A DNA stretch of 64,000 nt from Propionibacteriaceae bacterium UBA6122 (GTDB lineage: Bacteria > Actinomycetota > Actinomycetes > Propionibacteriales > Propionibacteriaceae), in the NCBI GenBank assembly GCA_002428365.1, contig DIVW01000001.1, positions 8,644-72,643 of the forward strand, written 5' to 3'. Within the stretch, counting starts at the first letter, position 1. Each line of letters starts with the position of its first letter. Below the pieces are notes generated by a model. It was not told the origin of the DNA and did not search any database. It saw only the letters and a list, made by a program, of their open reading frames with translations. The position numbers and the translations under genes were made by a program. Shown one piece after another: positions 61,349 to 64,000 of this stretch.

Positions 61349-64000
61349 GTGACGAACCCTCCCTCCGGCCACGGTGATCCGACTGGCACGTTGCTGTTGA
61401 TCGATGGGCATTCGGTGGCCTACCGCGCCTTCTTCGCGCTGCCGGTGGAGAACTTCGCCACCAGCACCGGCCAACACACCAACGCGGTCTACGGCTTCAC
61501 CTCAATGCTGATCAACGTTCTTCGTGACGAGCAGCCCACCCACCTGGCAGTGGCCTTCGACGTCTCGCGGCAGACTTTTCGCAGCGCCCAGTACGCCGAC
61601 TACAAGGCGAACCGCTCGGCCTCCCCGGCGGAGTTCTCCGGTCAGGTGGCGCTGATCAAAGAGGTGCTGGACGCGCTCAACATCGTGCATGTGGAAGCTG
61701 ACGGCTTCGAGGCCGACGACATCATCGCCACCTTGGCCCGCCAAGGCGAGGCTGCGGGGCTGCGGGTGCTGATCTGTACTGGTGACCGGGACACGCTGCA
61801 GTTGGTGACCGATCGGGTGACGGTTTTGTACCCACGCAAGGGCGTCTCCGACCTGGCTCGGCTCGACCCGGCCACGGTAAGCGAGAAGTACCTGGTGGCC
61901 CCGGCCAGATACCCAGAATTGGCGGCGCTGGTGGGGGAGACCAGTGACAACCTGCCGGGCGTTCCTGGGGTCGGCCCGAAGACGGCGGCAAAGTGGCTGG
62001 CGGCCTACGACGGCTTGGAGAACCTGCTGCGGCATGTCGATGAGATCGGTGGCAAGGTCGGTGATTCGCTGCGCGAGCATCTGGGCGATGTTCGGCGCAA
62101 CCGGGAGCTCAATGCGCTGATCGGTGACCTGGAACTCCCAGTGGTCGTTCCCGAATTGGAACGTCGCGACTGGGATCGCGAAGCCGTCCATATGCTGTTC
62201 GACGGCTTGGAATTCCGCGTCCTGCGTGACCGGCTGATGGAGACTCTGCCAGCCGACGACCTGATCAGCTCCGGTGGTTTCGAGGTTGCTGGCGAAGTTC
62301 TGGCGCCCGGACAGGTGTCTGGCTGGCTGACTGAGCACGGCCGATCCGGGGTGGTTGGCATCGACGTCAGTGGGCGCTGGCGCGGTGGCACCGGCGACGT
62401 TACCGGGCTGGCGCTGGCCGCGGCCGATGGTGCGGCTGCCTGGATCGAGGTGACCACGCTTGATCCCGCAGACGATGCGGCTCTGGGTGCTTGGCTTGCC
62501 GATGGGGCAGCGCCGAAGGCGATGCATGATGCCAAGGGGCCGATGTTGGCGATCTGGGCCCGCGGCTGGGAGCTGGCCGGGTTGGTCAGCGACACTCAGC
62601 TTGCGGCCTACCTGTTGCGTCCGGATCAGCGGGTCTACGACCTGGGCGATCTGACCGCTCGCCATTTGCGGCGAGATTTGGCGGTCTCGGGAACTGGGGC
62701 AGCCGAGGGCGACCAGGCGGCGTTTGTGTTCGACACCGAGAACGCGGGTGCTGAGGCGATGGTGCGAGCTCGGGCGGTGATCGATTTGGCCACCGTGTTG
62801 GAGGCGGAACTGGAAGCCCAGGGTGGCACGAGCCTGTTGCGCGAGGTTGAGTTGCCGCTCACGCGAACCCTGGCCCGGATGGAAGCAGTGGGGATCGCAA
62901 TCGATGCTGCCTACCTTGACCACCTCCATGCCGAGTTCGATGCCGCCGTGGCCACCGCCGAATCCGATGCGCACGCGGTGCTGGGCAAGCAGATCAACCT
63001 GGGCTCACCCAAGCAGCTGCAAGCGGTGCTGTTCGACGAGTTGGGGATGCCGAAAACTCGCAAGACCCAAACCGGCTACACCACCGACGCGGAATCGCTG
63101 GAGCTGCTGTTCGCTAAGACTGAGCATCCGTTCTTGGCGCACCTGCTGCGGCATCGAGATCAAATCCGGTTGCGCCAGACCGTTGAGGGCCTGCAGAAGT
63201 CGATCGCCCCTGACGGCCGGGTGCACACGACTTACGTCCAGACGATTGCGGCCACTGGCAGGTTGTCCTCCACAGACCCGAATCTGCAGAACATCCCCAT
63301 TCGCACCGAGGCGGGTCGACGCATTCGGGAAGCATTTGTGGTCGGGGAAGGCTATGAGACTCTCCTGACCGCCGACTACTCGCAGATCGAGATGCGGATC
63401 ATGGCTGACCAGTCCGCTGATGCTGGCCTGATCGAGGCCTTTTCGACTGGCGAGGACTTCCACACCATCATGGCGTCGCGGGTCTTCGGAGTTGCTGCCG
63501 ATGAGGTGAGCGTCCCCCAGCGAGCCAAGATCAAGGCGATGAACTACGGCCTGGCTTACGGGCTCAGCGCCTACGGCCTGAGCCAGCAGCTGAAGGTGGA
63601 GGTTTCAGAGGCCAAGGGTTTGATGGATGAGTACTTCGAGCGGTTTGGGCATGTGCGCGACTACCTGCACGAGATTGTTGCCGTGGCTCGCCAGACCGGC
63701 TACACCGAGACCGTGCTGGGCAGGCGGCGGTATCTGCCTGATCTGAACTCCTCCAACCGGCAGCGCCGGGAAATGGCCGAACGGGCCGCACTGAACGCCC
63801 CGATTCAGGGATCAGCGGCCGACATCATCAAGGTCGCCATGCTCGACGTCGAGACTGCCCTGAAGAGTCGCGGGCTGCGTAGCCGGATGCTGTTGCAGGT
63901 ACACGACGAGTTGGTGTTCGAGGTGGCCGAGGGTGAGCGCGAAGAGCTTGAGGAGTTGGTGCGGGACAAGATGGGTCACGCGGTGGCAATGGCGGTTCCG
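61349..64000 (+). CDS. polA: DNA polymerase I, 3'-truncated by window edge
   Basis: Repair and Okazaki-fragment polymerase; 884 codons are visible and the C-terminus is beyond the window. It has an N-terminal 5' nuclease (LLLIDGHSVAYRAFFAL; GDRDTLQLV), a middle 3'-5' exonuclease fold whose first acidic motif is changed (GIDVSGRW instead of DTE), so proofreading is probably lost, and the polymerase domain with DYSQIEMRI, RAKIKAMNYGLAYG and LQVHDELVFEV. The Tyr at the E. coli F762 position is shared with mycobacterial Pol I. Confidence 0.97.
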   Translation, partial: MTNPPSGHGDPTGTLLLIDGHSVAYRAFFALPVENFATSTGQHTNAVYGFTSMLINVLRDEQPTHLAVAFDVSRQTFRSAQYADYKANRSASPAEFSGQVALIKEVLDALNIVHVEADGFEADDIIATLARQGEAAGLRVLICTGDRDTLQLVTDRVTVLYPRKGVSDLARLDPATVSEKYLVAPARYPELAALVGETSDNLPGVPGVGPKTAAKWLAAYDGLENLLRHVDEIGGKVGDSLREHLGDVRRNRELNALIGDLELPVVVPELERRDWDREAVHMLFDGLEFRVLRDRLMETLPADDLISSGGFEVAGEVLAPGQVSGWLTEHGRSGVVGIDVSGRWRGGTGDVTGLALAAADGAAAWIEVTTLDPADDAALGAWLADGAAPKAMHDAKGPMLAIWARGWELAGLVSDTQLAAYLLRPDQRVYDLGDLTARHLRRDLAVSGTGAAEGDQAAFVFDTENAGAEAMVRARAVIDLATVLEAELEAQGGTSLLREVELPLTRTLARMEAVGIAIDAAYLDHLHAEFDAAVATAESDAHAVLGKQINLGSPKQLQAVLFDELGMPKTRKTQTGYTTDAESLELLFAKTEHPFLAHLLRHRDQIRLRQTVEGLQKSIAPDGRVHTTYVQTIAATGRLSSTDPNLQNIPIRTEAGRRIREAFVVGEGYETLLTADYSQIEMRIMADQSADAGLIEAFSTGEDFHTIMASRVFGVAADEVSVPQRAKIKAMNYGLAYGLSAYGLSQQLKVEVSEAKGLMDEYFERFGHVRDYLHEIVAVARQTGYTETVLGRRRYLPDLNSSNRQRREMAERAALNAPIQGSAADIIKVAMLDVETALKSRGLRSRMLLQVHDELVFEVAEGEREELEELVRDKMGHAVAMAVP

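Noticed and set aside
61502..62974. Reading frame of 490 residues antisense to polA
   Set aside because: Shadow of the polA 5' nuclease and exonuclease regions.

Overview
The window is chromosomal DNA from a high-GC Gram-positive bacterium of the phylum Actinomycetota. Evidence for this is the division gene set (SepF, YggT, a DivIVA-domain protein, FtsZ with a DELDVPDFLK tail and no FtsA), a PdtaR-like ANTAR regulator, DUF3040 and SAV_6107-type HEPN proteins, an actinobacterial SOS box, an mraZ operator, and many genes whose start codon lies 6-9 bases after a TANNNT hexamer (leaderless transcription). The genus cannot be fixed from the sequence; a Propionibacteriales- or Micrococcales-like lineage is a guess. 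No rRNA is present. One tRNA gene (Leu, CAA) was found.

Layout. 1-3251: 3' part of fusA, then tuf and a strong terminator. 3274-10836: a mixed block with a sugar kinase, two short-chain dehydrogenases (one DprE2-like), glnS, a DUF6891-type protein, gltX and an EamA exporter. 11091-24736: S10-spc ribosomal protein operon from rpsJ to rplO, then secY-adk-map and a ketopantoate-reductase-like gene; the usual infA-rpmJ-rpsM-rpsK-rpoA segment does not follow. 24760-33792: accessory region with a double-GNAT protein, an RDD membrane protein, the ATP-grasp/alpha-E/transglutaminase triad, a flavin oxidoreductase, DUF4126, a HEPN-dinB pair behind an SOS box, and DUF3040. 33931-52082: a complete dcw cluster (mraZ to the DivIVA-domain gene). 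It carries MraZ boxes upstream and a long RNA-type hairpin between mraZ and rsmH. 52179-57328: dksA/traR-type gene, lspA, rluD-type gene, pyk, and a membrane-domain/lipase fusion. 57343-60064: a FIST + PAS-GGDEF gene pair inserted beside tRNA-Leu and flanked by a degraded copy of the tRNA 3' end. 60065-64000: tRNA-Leu, ANTAR response regulator, hotdog thioesterase and the 5' part of polA.

How the parts work together. Most of the window is core growth machinery: translation (EF-G, EF-Tu, 21 ribosomal proteins, GluRS and GlnRS), protein export and maturation (SecY, Map, LspA), peptidoglycan precursor synthesis (MurC-F, MraY, MurG) and division (FtsI, FtsL, FtsQ, FtsW, FtsZ, SepF). Genes inside operons commonly overlap as ATGA or GTGA, pointing to translational coupling. 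The most unusual pieces are the tRNA-flanked FIST/diguanylate cyclase pair, the mraZ-rsmH RNA structure, the SOS-controlled HEPN-dinB unit, the ATP-grasp/alpha-E/transglutaminase operon and the HdeD-type/lipase fusion.
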